64,000 nt of DNA, taken from assembly GCA_949357655.1 (NCBI GenBank), contig CASHTG010000002.1, positions 1,054,001 to 1,118,000 on the forward strand, given 5' to 3'. The first letter of the stretch is position 1; each line of letters begins with the position of its first letter. The notes under the pieces were generated by a model. The model did not search any database. It had not been told where the DNA came from and saw only the letters and a list, made by a program, of their open reading frames with translations. This document shows, one piece after another, positions 36,401-47,072 of this stretch. A program made the position numbers and the translations under genes. The DNA comes from Parascedosporium putredinis (taxonomy: Eukaryota; Ascomycota; Sordariomycetes; Microascales; Microascaceae).

Positions 36401-36945
36401 AGATATTCAGTCGTCGCCTTAGCTAGAGCTTTCTTATGGCGGCGCACTTCTAGCCTCTGGAGAAAAGATCGTATCTCAAGATTAGGCCTAGCCAAGCTAT
36501 CCCCAAGGGTGTCCTTCACTTTGAACTGATCTGGCAACTGCCGTCCAAGGTCGTACTGGATTACACCGCTGCTTATGATAACGTCTCCTAGGATGATTTC
36601 GATATCACCAGGCAGAAATGGGGCGGCGCCGCAGATGCCAACTACGAGAGCAAGTCGGATATTGGGGAAGCTCATCCGAAAGCTGGCCGCTGCACTGGAG
36701 GAGGCTACCGTGCCTATGCTTGGCAAGTGTGCGAGGACGACGTTGTGTCGGCCAATGGAGCCGGTAGTATAGGAGTTCGGATCATTCGGGGCCTTGTCAT
36801 ATGATACATCCTCGTCCCAATATTTGTCAAATAGTGCGTCGATAGCATCAGCCTCCAGCGGCAGAGCGCAAATGATGGCGATTCCGAAACCCTCTCTCGT
36901 GGCTGGACGTTGTAGTGTGTTGTTAGATATAGCAGTGCGGTCCAT
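33430..36945 (-). CDS. Fungal NOD-like receptor: PNP_UDP / NB-ARC / TPR
   Basis: Cytoplasmic STAND ATPase of the class linked to fungal self/non-self recognition. The N-terminal effector domain (from MDRTAISNN at 36945) is a purine nucleoside phosphorylase/UDP-phosphorylase fold: GIAIICALPLEADAI, LVVGICGAAP, and ARQHGAIGFEMEGAGVWD, the last carrying the Glu-Met-Glu nucleoside-binding motif. An intron-containing linker leads to NB-ARC: RIENFIGRDDIMK, P-loop GLGGSGKT (split by intron 35638-35685), Walker B WLMIIDNADD, sensor GSIVITTRN and LENLPLALAQAA. The C-terminus has seven 42-residue TPR units (33469-34350) plus 12 residues of an eighth. Single-base losses: A-run 36336-36338 and G-run 34909-34911. 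Exons of the linker (35853-35985) are not fully resolved. The gene is more A/T-rich than its neighbours. Confidence 0.92.
33469..34350 (-). repeat. Seven tandem 126-bp TPR-coding units
   Basis: Seven uninterrupted copies of a 126-bp unit, each encoding 42 residues of kinesin-light-chain-type TPR beginning GRWxEAEKIQVEV and ending near NNLAxTYxxQ. An eighth copy stops after 12 residues (GRWKEAEKIYEG, stop at 33430). Units are nearly identical except at a few fixed positions. Their length and similarity favour unequal crossing-over or gene conversion. Confidence 0.95.
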
Positions 36946-37710
36946 TTTGTCAGGTCCTTCAAGCTGTTTAGTTACTAGACGGCTTCGATGGCCTCAGAAC
37001 GATATGTCTGTGAGGCTAGGCATGAGGGGCCTACTATTCATTAATAACTTACGTGTGTTTTATGAAGAGACGGGAAACTTCATGGCGCGATGATTATCGG
37101 GGATGAGTAGTGTGCTAGCACAAATAGAGCATGCTATGTGTTTTCGAAGATGGGCAACGCGTGTGATGACAGAAACAGGCCCCGAGCGGAGAAGGCAAGC
37201 TTACGACCGAGAACCTCAATTCTCTCACTCTCAACCGTCGCGCCCATGCTAATATAGACAATGGATGCATAGGAACAATGGGAGTGTCTCCAACCAGGAG
37301 ACAGAACCCCTCAATAAACTGCAACATCGATTGGCTGAAGATGATTCCTTGAGTGTTGGTTGAGGCGAAGGGATGTCACTAAGCGACGCCATGCAGCCAC
37401 TTTTCGAGGACCAGGCTGGCGCTGAAAGAAGAGGGGATCCTGTTGGCTCGATGCAATTCTTGGCACTTCAAAGTCACACCTTATGCACGCAGGAGGAGGT
37501 GTGACGAGCCTGACAATGCCGAGAGGAATGTCCGCCTGCCTCTTGTATCGATGCCTAATTCTAACATCCGTGGATGTATTGGATGTATTAAGAAACGGTT
37601 TCGCTCCCACTTTTATAGACCAGATGCACGCGTTGTCAGTTCCCGAGATTTTTCCGTGAAAAAGCAAGATAAACCAAATGCTCGACGACGGCTAACACCA
37701 ATCAGCTCAC
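36946..37710. other. Intergenic between receptor and tRNA-Gln pair
   Basis: Upstream region of the receptor gene. A minus-strand frame (37311-37667) is open but has no domain and no coding-like features. Nothing else supported. Confidence 0.45.
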
Positions 37711-37790
37711 GGTCCAATAGTCTAGTTGGTTAGGACGTCGGATTCTGATTCGAGATTTCCGTAAGCCCAGGTTCGAATCCTGGTTGGACC
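37711..37790 (+). tRNA. tRNA-Gln(CTG) with 8-nt intron
   Basis: Acceptor GGTCCAA pairs with TTGGACC. The A-box-like TAGTCTAGTTGG and B box GGTTCGAATCC are present. The anticodon CTG is at 37745-37747 and the intron 37749-37756 follows position 37, as in other eukaryotic nuclear tRNAs. The T stem CCAGG/CCTGG is perfect. A T-run follows. Confidence 0.93.
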
Positions 37791-37826
37791 TTGCTTTTCA
37801 CAGCAAACAAACCCATTTCACCTTAC

Positions 37827-37908
37827 GGTCTAATAGTCTAGTTGGTTAGGACGTCGGATTCTGATTCTTGAAGTTTCCGTAAGCCCAGGTTCGAATCCTG
37901 GTTAGACC
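37827..37908 (+). tRNA. tRNA-Gln(CTG), second tandem copy, 10-nt intron
   Basis: Same body as the copy 37 nt upstream, with anticodon CTG at 37861-37863 and intron 37865-37874. The acceptor is GGTCTAA/TTAGACC: a C-G pair of the first copy has become T-A on both sides. A run of T follows (37914-37928). Confidence 0.93.
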
Positions 37909-38628
37909 TTCATTCTTTCTTTTTTCTTTACTTTTTCCCCTCGGGTCCGATACACGCCGCTTCTCCGTTCCGTGCGACCACAGCTAGGCACCAAAAAGAT
38001 CAATGCTTGGAACATGCCATGGTTGTTTGTACCTCGCCTATTTCCTCATCCTCTCCATCTGTCCGTGAAGGTTCTCGCGGCACTGCTCCTTATAGCCTAT
38101 AGTTATTGTTGTGGATGTGCCTACGAACTACATAGCCCCTTCCTCCACTTCACCTATCCACTGCGGCATCAATAGTTCGTAGATGGCAGTTGTGAGGGGC
38201 GTTTCGAATAGAGGTCCAAACCAATGTTTGGTTACCGCATGACGTCTCAAATGATGAACTGTGGAGGCCAAAAAATTGTAATTTTAGTGGAATGCAACAT
38301 GAGGTTCCATTGGCAGTATCCTGCCCTGAGCAAATAGTAATATCGACAAGAGAAAGGAATATAAGAGAGGTTACCACCTATATACAGAAAATGGTGGTAT
38401 ATGCAGGTCCCCAGGTTATCTATGTACGTTTTTCACGAATCCATGGGTGCAAATTCCGCAGTTCCGGCCCAGCGCGACGAGGTAAATATAACAAAAAGCC
38501 CACGAGAGATGAGCCCAAGAGAAAATAAAAGAAATGCAAAACCCCGCAATCAATCATAGCTTCGTAATCTGTTGCGCCCGTTTGTGCAATTTCGTTCGGC
38601 GCGGCGCTGACGACGACTTTCCTTTCGC
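37909..38628. other. Intergenic between tRNA-Gln and AA9 gene
   Basis: 720 nt containing the T-rich terminator of the second tRNA and the 3' flank of the AA9 gene. No gene seen. Confidence 0.5.
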
Positions 38629-39484
38629 TTACTCGGTAGGCTCCGCCAGCTGCGCTGTCCCGGTCGACGTGATCACGGCGGACGTTTGGTCGGCGCTGGG
38701 GGCGGCTTCCTCGATCAATTCGGGACCGGGGATAGGGTAGGGCATGGGGAGGATCCTGGTAGATGTCGTAGGTCAGGCCGGGGCGTTCTCGGGCCCGGTA
38801 TAGAAGTCGGTGGCGGGGATTCCTCGGGTGTCGCGGTGCCCTGGCCGGTGACCAAGAGGTTGACGCACTGGGGGTAGTGCTGGGGGCCGAGATCGGGCTC
38901 GAGGGCGTAGTGGAGGGCGATGATCTCGTGGCGGAGGACGTAGTTGCCGGGGGCGAGGGCCGGGGGATCTCGACGGTGAAGCTGTTGTTGTTGCTGATGA
39001 GGACATCGGTGGCCCAGATGCCCATGGCGGAAGGGTAGAGGTTCAGCGTCCCGTTGGGGCTGATGAGGCCGACCTCGTCGATGGTGAAGAACTCGAGGTC
39101 CGTCTTGTTGGCGCGGGCGCACGAGGCCGGGTCCTCGCCGCAGTAGGCCATGTAGGTGATGACGGGCCCGTGGTGGGACTCGGGCCAGCCGTTCCACTGG
39201 AAGTGGATGGTGTTGCCGGCCTCGATGGCCAGGTTGCCGTTGGCGTTGGTGGCGTTGAGGTGGCAGACGATGTCGGGCGTCTCGTAGTCGTTGACGCCGA
39301 CCCAGCCGTCGTCGGGGACCGTGGTCTTCCACGCGGCGAGGACGTCTGGGTTCGCGTCGGGATCGCGGGGGTGGAAGCCGCCGTACGTCACGCCGTCGAT
39401 GATGAAGCTGGTGATGTAGCTGTGCGCGCGGGCGGCTTGGATGCCGAGGGCGATGCCCGTGAGGAAGGTACCGGTGAGCCTCAT
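38629..39484 (-). CDS. AA9 lytic polysaccharide monooxygenase (formerly GH61)
   Basis: Secreted copper enzyme that cleaves cellulose or hemicellulose oxidatively. The signal peptide ends ...QAARA and the mature protein begins with the copper-binding His1 (HSYITSF). The second histidine-brace residue lies in [14 protein letters not shown], and the axial Tyr in [14 protein letters not shown]. About 285 residues. It has no CBM1 module; the tail is Pro/Ala/Thr-rich and ends QLAEPTE. At least five single-base losses occur in G-runs of the plus strand or adjacent sites: 38962-38966, 38822-38823, 38780-38783, 38735-38737 and 38728-38731. All catalytic residues lie in readable frame. The stop at 38629-38631 assumes these corrections. 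Expression would be expected on plant cell-wall material. Confidence 0.94.
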
Positions 39485-39690
39485 GGTTGTGGGAGATGTC
39501 TGCGGAACGGATGAGGGTTGTTCTCTGGGGTTGGAGCGGCGGGAAGGGCACCAGATACTGCCACGGACTTGAGAAACACGGAGGAAGAGTAGAGGCTTGG
39601 AAAAAGGAAGGGAGGTATGGTCGTTGGCAGAGGGGATGATGTGCCACGTTCTGTTTTTCTGGGAGATGACAAGAAGAGCGCGACAGGATA

Positions 39691-39697
39691 TTATATA
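39691..39697 (-). promoter_or_regulatory. TATA box of the AA9 gene
   Basis: TATATAA on the minus strand about 205 nt before the AA9 start, followed by a C/T-rich leader, the same spacing as the other secreted-protein genes here. Confidence 0.5.
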
Positions 39698-42244
39698 GAT
39701 TCGCGATCCGCGATTCGCGATCTGCCAACGCACAAGAGATGAGCCAAACCCGGAATCTGGTTGACCAGGATTGTTGGCTTCTCGGCTCCGCGAACCGTTG
39801 CGACCTAGATCAGATGCCCCGCGCGCGCTCCACAGTCGATTAGTTTGAGGCGCAGTTTATCGATGAAAAGGATCGAGTAGCCTTCCATCGGGATCTCCAC
39901 ACTATCAAGGGAGGATATTTGACCACGATGCTGCTAGGGAGAAAAAGGGGATCGACACAGAGGAAAAATCCCGTCGGCCAAACTCCACCCACAGGGTCGC
40001 ACCCCTCTCCAATATGAGGGGCGAGGATATAGATTAAGGCTAGGCGTCAAAGGACTGATATTTCCAGGAACCAGATGGGCTAATACTCGTGCCGCGGCGG
40101 CGATCGCATCAATTGGTTGGTTGGTGGGTCGGAGCCGGGGGCCAAATAGACTGGGGCGGCTCGATATTAAAACAGCAGATCCCATCCTCAGACGAAAAAG
40201 TGCGCAGAATGTTGGTACTCGAATTTTGGGGGCTCTTCCTCCCCGCTTACCTTTCAACGTTTGCTCAAGGAAACATATTTTCTAGATACGAGACTGTTGG
40301 ATTCCGCCGCAAACGTGACTACATGGCCTCAGTCGCTATTCTACTAAGAAGCCTGGGCTGCTTTCAACTATATTTATATGGAGTTGATATGGAGTTGTAG
40401 GGACATCCCCTACGTAATCGTCTTCTCGGTGACGAGAAGCGCCCTTTACTTAAGCTCCTGAGGAGGCACTGCCGATGGACTGCTGTTGCCAACATGAGAG
40501 GAGGCGGGGAGCCTCTTTTAGAGCAGAATCTCCTCCTGGCTCGGATATCATGGGAGATATCATTTGATCGGCTCGCGTCCACATGGAGGCGGAGTCGTCA
40601 TCTCACATATCAACTCGTGCTTCCGCTGGTCCTTGCCTCATGTTGTTCAACCGCACCCAATCTACCTTTGTAGGACCGGTTGTCTTGCTTGAAGTGTGTA
40701 GCGACCTACGACGTCCGACTCTGGCATGGCATTCAATCTTCACGAGGTGGGCTCTTACGCCTCTCTGCCTCCGAGGAACTCACGTTGCCTCGTGACAAAT
40801 TGTTATAGAGGAAAACTAGAGACCTAATGGATGCACGGGAGTACCCAAAACTAGGCCCGCACAAATAGCCTTGGATGGGTTTTCCGTTTTGGTGTGGGCA
40901 CTTCTTCGTCTCCGCTTGATTTGGTATTATCCGGGATGCGATCGACAGCTGGGGGAGCCGTGATCACCAGCGTAAATTTCCACATTCTGCTTCCTCTCCC
41001 CCACCACAAAGCGCCGTTCCTTGGCCTTTTGGGCGGGTCCCGCTTTCGATTCGGGAATCTTGAAACAAGGCGCGAGAGAAGCAATGGAATATCTATCGAA
41101 TTATTCTTTTTCCACCTATAATACTCTATTTTCCGTCCCTGATATTTTTTCCCCATCTTCTCCTCGCCCTTCCTTGGCATCCTTCGTGTTCTGGTCTCGG
41201 GTAGTGACATGGACGTGGCTGGACAGGTTAATTTGGCCCGATCTCGACTTTTCTTAACATTGAAACTCCCCTTTGTGTTCTGCAATCCGGTCAGCGTTCA
41301 CGCGCGCCTTGGAAGTACCCGTTCCGCGACCGAACAAGGACCGCCGAGAAATGTTCCGTCAACCCGGAAGGCCGGCCCAGGCGACTAGAGAGTGGGAGTG
41401 CAACGCGGTGACGTATGATGGGTGACGAGGACGCTGCTCCCAAGACTGTGCACTCGTTCTGTTAGGGCCGGACCGGAATGTGTAATGCCGCGCGGGGAAA
41501 CGGTCTCGACGTCAACCGAAAAGGCGCAGGGCCGGGCATGCGGGAGACACCCAGGGTAGCGAGCCGCAAAGGCAGGCGGGCGGTGGCTGATGAAGCAATG
41601 TCACCTATGTCATCGCGCTGGAATAGATCCGTACAGACGGATGTAACCCTAGAGGTCGATGGATCAAATTCGGACAATCATCCAAGGAAGCACGAGTTGC
41701 ACTCTATGGTCCCCTCTTGCTCACTTGCTCATCTAGAGAGTCTGCTGGAAGGGATCTCGTTTTCACAGCACATGAGAGCCCGGTGCTGGATCTCACTGGC
41801 ATGGTCTTCACGACTTTTCTTGCACGGCGCCTGTTTTCCCAGTGCTTCTTGGTATCCTCTGTTTTGCTAGGTGCTCAGGCGTGTCCTAACGTGAGGCCTA
41901 TATTATATAGCTGGCTGTTCGTGGGACTCGCACCATCTGTGAGATTGATACTAGCAAGTTCACGGCTTTAGCTTATATGTATACCGCGTATCAAGGACCT
42001 CGAGGCACCAGTACGCCTTGGCAACATCTAGATAGTAGGGACTGTAGGATCTAGGAAACCCCTAGGCGACAGTCATACGACGGTCGAACAAGAGTTATAG
42101 GATAACCTAGTTACAAGTCCCTAAGGTCAGTCATTCGAAGGTCGCAAGACGGTATCTAGCTCCTTACAGCCGCTGAAGATAGATCAATAGATAGATGATA
42201 GTTACGTCCCCATATTAGGGTTATTATCTTCCTATCTAGATAAT

Positions 42245-42263
42245 AAGAATGATTATCATTCTT
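42245..42263. repeat. 19-nt perfect inverted repeat
   Basis: AAGAATGAT, one T, then ATCATTCTT: 9-bp arms around a single central base, inside an A/T-rich tract. It could be a protein-binding palindrome or part of an eroded element. Confidence 0.6.
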
Positions 42264-42490
42264 GTAAAGGGGCTTACCTTTTTTTCCTTTGTTTCCATTT
42301 TTTTCATCCCGATCAAGAGGAGGCCTATTTTTGGTATATAAATCGTGATCAAAAAGTATGGCTGTAGAGATATGAACGGTTGCAGTCGAGGTAAAGGGTA
42401 GTGGGACCATGCCCATGCCATTAGGGAGTCCTAGTTGCCTCCGCTATCTAGATGGGCTTTGCGAATGGAAGGTGTTGTAGAGGAAAGCCA

Positions 42491-42559
42491 GAATCGAACT
42501 TCTTTCACCAGCATGCTCTCCGGTGTCGTGCGCAGGCCCAGCGCCAGCCTTTATACTAT
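42491..42559 (-). other. tRNA-like segment with A and B boxes (degenerate)
   Basis: On the minus strand, ATAGTATAAAGGCTGG (42544-42559) resembles a polymerase III A box, and GTTCGATTC (42491-42499) is a perfect B-box core. T-stem and acceptor do not pair, so this is not a working tRNA. It may be a tRNA pseudogene or the head of a short interspersed element. Confidence 0.35.
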
Positions 42560-44503
42560 GCGCTCAGTTAGTGCTCCGTTAAGAATGTTGGAATCCCTCT
42601 TTAGGAATGCTAGAGTGCTTTGTTAAGAATGGCAAATTTGACAAAATGAGGCTGTGAGCGGCAGTCAAGTCTGACAAGCATAAACCACAGCAAGGGCCGA
42701 GGGCATTCCATCCGACTAACACATGTGGACTTGCCGCTTCCGGCTTTATGGCCCATAAAAACTTTATTACGGAACCTAGGCCCATACCAAGGTACTCAGC
42801 TCGCATCTACAAATATATACCCCGGTACTCTGCGCTCTCATACCTCGACGCCCTTTCCGTACCAACCTAAGAAGCCCCCAGAGGGATCGAGGAACAGTAG
42901 CCTACGGCAGCGGCCAGGGCAGCAGGATACTAGGATGCCGGGATCGTGCATACACGGCGCATGCCTAGAAAACAGCCATGATTGGGTTGTTCAGCTCGCG
43001 TGTGTTGGTTCGAGAGGGGATTGCTGCGGCGCGCGCGGGTGGCTGGCTCCTGCTGCGAGGGGAGGGCAAGGCTCCGTGTAACCTCGTGTGCAACGGCGAA
43101 GAAGAGGGGTGTGGCACGCGCGCTTTGGGACGCGCCAACCTGCAGGTTTGCCGATCGATTTGGAAATTGTCGTTGGTGGCAGTTTCGTTGGGGGCCTTGG
43201 ATTGGAAAAAAGTGCCGTTCCGACTGCTGTGCCTAGCCCAGAGCCTCCAACGGTTGTGTGGTGGCTGTTGCGCAGGGCACGATACCAGTGGAGGTGCAAT
43301 TCCAGGGCGAGATATATCAAAATGGAGGCTTTGTCCGGGAGCATGCTGTGCAGGTACTTCGTATTATCCAAGGGAAGCTAACATGGGTCAAGAATGACCC
43401 ATTCACTCGAACAATCTTTGATTGCTTTTTCTTTTTTGTAACCATTCTCACTCGCGTCGCGTCGTTTTGCGTTTTCATCTGGATTCCCACACTTGACGAA
43501 AGTTCTTTCCCCTCTCCTTGCAGAGCCGGCCAACCCTTCCCAGACGAATGCAGGTGCATGGACGTATCATGGTAGAAATGTACAGTGACCAGTAATTGGT
43601 CCACGATATGCAAGCGTGTCAGTGGGAGAGACATCTACAAGTAGTAATAATGATGACACCACGTCATCTACAATCGGGCTTTCAAGTTTCTAAGCAGTAG
43701 GAGGGAGGAGAGGAGCAAAAGGCGGGGAAAATTCTTCATGAGCATGCTTGCGGGAGAGGAGATGTCAAGAATGGCAACCGAATTAATCCTCCCTTGCTCG
43801 GAGATGGATCTCGATGGATTGATGGGGATGGATCCATGCGTATTGCGAACGTGTACGCACACCAAGGAAAGAGTAGGCTATTCAAGAGATTGTGGATGCG
43901 TTATGAACACTGAAGGCGTAAAATGCTCGTGTCTGATTCCAGGGTTTCTTTTGCCCTTGTCCCCTGACCCCGCGTCGTCGGGTTTGGCTCCTGGCTAGTC
44001 CAAGCTAGGGGCTAGGGGCTTGTTTGCTGACGGGGATCCTCTCCAGGCCATAATCAGGTGGCAGCAGCAATAACCAGAACATTGGGCTGGGCATGATAGG
44101 AGATGCATATGGGTTGATCGTGCCATCATCAGATTCCACATGGATCAGTTGATGGCTCGAGAAGCAGAGCATGGCGTGGGCCCTCACCGCCTACACAACC
44201 CAATCAGCCCCCTGTCTCACCGTCAAATTCCACACACAGTCCGTCCCATGCCATACCCGAGCGTGCCAGGTATTGGCGATGGGCTCGACGATCATGCTGC
44301 TCCCATCTGGCTGGGCACAAAAAAGAAATACCTTGATATTTTTTTGGGTCATCGTCTTTTCCCCCGTCAAACCCTTTCTTTTCCCTACCAAAGCACCGAT
44401 CCGGCAATTGCGTACACCTTCAAGATACACGATAGCCACGGTCTCGCGCCGGATTTGCAGTCTACAGAATAATCCGGACATTCCAAGTCATTATATTATC
44501 CAT

Positions 44504-44518
44504 TATATATATATATAT
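44504..44518. repeat. (TA)n microsatellite
   Basis: Fifteen nt of alternating T and A about 220 nt before the start of the nuclease-like CCCH gene; it may also serve as its TATA region. Confidence 0.7.
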
Positions 44519-44739
44519 CTCGTACCCTCGGCCACGGACTTCCCACGACTAGTTCTTGGACCAGGTTCACCGCCCAGACATTCGCCCCCTTCCTTACCCT
44601 TCTTCTCAGTTCAGCTTCTTCACGTCGTCGTTTTTTGATTGCCCCCAAAACATATATGACAGCTTGACCACGGCAAAGGAAAACAACAGGAAAAACAAGG
44701 GATCAGGTCGTATCCTGCTCTCGAATTTATTGAATCAAG

Positions 44740-46538
44740 ATGGACACACAAACGTTCCACACCTACATGAGTAAGATGCAGGCTTACCGCCAGGCTGATG
44801 CCGAGCGGGAGGCTCTCCTCGTGGACATCATAGAAAAATACGAGGGCCTACTCCGCGAATACAATCAAAAGTGCGACGACTACAGAAACGAGGTCGAATC
44901 TCGCCGCATGTGGCAGCAAAAAATTAGCCGCCCGAAAGGAAGTTAAAGACACCCGGCAGGCACAAGTAGGTACCGTCTCTTTGACTATTATTTCCCCCGG
45001 CCTAACCTAACCGAGCCGGAGCCCAATTCCCCAGAATTCCAAGTGGAACGGGGAAGCCCACTCTTCGGTCCACTTGTCTGGCCCGTGACGTCGTACCCGC
45101 AATTCAGTTCTTATTCCTCCCCCTTCCCCGGAGCGAAAGGCTGTACACTCGGATCCGTTTTTTTTATGGCACGCATCTGTCTTTCCCTAGTGGCACATCT
45201 ACATACATCCATTGTATAATATTATAAATATCTGGATGCATCCACCTTGCATCTTTACCCCCTACACCATCATGCTAACCGGGGTAACCCAAACCACAGG
45301 AATCCAACCCATTTATATTCGTCGCCATCGACGGCGACGGCGCCATCTTCGACGATAAATATCTCAGCGCCGGCCCCGAAGGCGGAGCCCGCGCCGCCCA
45401 ACACCTCTACGAAGCCCTACAGGAACACGTGTCCGAATTATATCCCGAAGTAAACACCCAAGAGTGGTCTATAGTCGTCCATATCGCCCTAAATGTCGAA
45501 GGCCTCGCCAAGCGCCTCGTCGCCGGCGGCATCATCGCCTCCGTCCCCGACCTCTACGCCTTTGGCCGCGCCTTTACCCGCACCCAGCCCCTCTTTACCT
45601 TGGTCGACATCGGCTTCGGCAAGGAGCAGGCCGACCACAAGATTAGAGAGAACCTGCGCTTCATGACCCGCGTCTCCCAGTGCAAGCACATCGTCTTCGG
45701 CCCCTGCCACGACAACGGCTACTTACCCGTCCTAGAAGAATACAAGCGCAACGCCAACGTCGCCTCGCGCTTTTCCCTGCTGTCCAGCACCGCGCCCGAG
45801 GCGGGCTACCTGAAGCTGGGCTTCCCCATCAAGTCCTTTGACGGCGTCTTCCGCAAGACTCCACTCCCTAGCGTCATCGCTAAACCCGCTTCCCCACCTA
45901 GCCCCGTCAGGGTCGCGCCCGCTGCCGCCGCCCCGGCCCCCGCGCCGGGCTCGTCCCCGACGTCCGCCGCCGCCAACTTCAGCTACGCCTCCGTCGGCTC
46001 GAACCGGACCCCGCACCCGTCAAGACGATTACGATTGCGCAGAAAAAGGCGGCCGCCCCCAAGTTCTACCTCGTTAACCGGTACGACGAGCGCCTGACCA
46101 CGACCTGCCCCGCCCCGACCCGGCCGCCGAGAAGCGCTACATGGACAGGGTCCGCAAGCTCGGCTACAACTACTGCAACCGCCACCACCTCATGGGCACC
46201 TGTCCCAACGGGAACATGTGCAGCTACGAGCATGGCGAGCCGCTCCCGGCTTCGGAACTCCTCGTCCTGCGCTTCAAGAGCCGCTCCATCAAGTGCCCCT
46301 ACACTACCTACTGTGAGGACGTCGACTGTCCCTTTAGCCACCACTGTCGTATGGGCAAAGATAAGTGCACCAATGATGTCTGCAGATACGCCGATACCCA
46401 TCATATGGAGCTTGTAAGTTTCCTTCGCCCCACCCTCCGTGCATCAAGTTTCGTTGACGGCTGTGTGCTAATCGTTGGTGATAGCGTCCTGCTGCTCGCA
46501 TCCTTGCGGATGGAAAACGGGTGGCGCTCGTTCGATAG
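44740..46538 (+). CDS. CCCH zinc-finger protein with NYN-like DUF7923-type core
   Basis: Three exons: 44740-44965, 45300-46413, 46485-46538. Residues 1-75 form a coiled coil (MSKMQAYRQADAEREALLVDIIEKYEGLLREYNQK). The core then reads NPFIFVAIDGDGAIF, LVDIGFGKEQADHKI and VFGPCHDNGYLPVL. These three acidic blocks are placed as in PIN/NYN nucleases and match the fungal DUF7923-type family as I remember it. An Ala/Pro-rich linker precedes a canonical finger CX8CX5CX3H (CNRHHLMGTCPNGNMCSYEH), then CX5CX4CX3H and a third Cys/His cluster. One base appears gained in an A-run (44922-44927) and single bases lost at CC 46004-46005 and G 46096. It is probably RNA-binding. The short last exon ends ILADGKRVALVR. 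Confidence 0.85.
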
Positions 46539-47072
46539 AGTTGAGCGATTGGTTACCTTGCCAGGAGCGATAGAACGTTCTCTGGTATCACATTAGTATT
46601 AGTTGATTATAGCTGCATCTTCGGACGAGAATACGAGTCCAAGATGCAATCCCCTACACCGTCCTTGTCTTTCTTTCCCGCCATGTTATGCAGCAGCCCT
46701 TCCCTTTTGTCGTGAGAGAAGAAATGCTCCGTTCGTTCCGTGCTCTCTTCATAGATACGATCGACAGAGCTGGCTTCACCATGGCGGGCTCGCTTTACAA
46801 AAACCCTTTTTTCTTCCAACCCCTTCTGCCCCAGGCTTTATAAAGACCATGCCATCCTATCTTTCTTTCAACAAGAAAGGAAAAAATTATATTCTAGAAT
46901 TGACAGACACCAATATAAGATTGATCCAATGGAATAGATCCATCTATGCATTCACCCTGAATATTTCAAGGCTTGCTAATTATTGTACAAAATCATGTGC
47001 TTCGTAACGCTTCCATGCTATAATGCTCGAAAAAGAAAATAAGAAAAATAGACGCGCTCTCCTCTACTTCCC
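46539..47072. other. Intergenic between convergent genes
   Basis: 534 nt of 3' flanks shared by the plus-strand CCCH gene and the minus-strand DUF7730-like gene. A/T-rich around 46870-46960. No gene seen. Confidence 0.5.

Larger units (their letters stand above)
39698..44503. other. Large intergenic region with tRNA-like and A/T-rich relics
   Basis: About 4.8 kb without a supported gene. Open frames (for example 40851-41285 minus, 42978-43397 plus) have no domain. From about 41890 to 42430 composition becomes A/T-rich, with GATA-type short repeats and a 19-nt palindrome. 42491-42559 holds tRNA-like A and B boxes. This looks like eroded mobile-element sequence, but no element could be bounded. 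Confidence 0.4.

Noticed and set aside
42978..43397. 139-codon plus-strand frame in the 5 kb desert
   Set aside because: Cys/Trp/Gly-rich without domain, with two other plus frames and one minus frame equally open.
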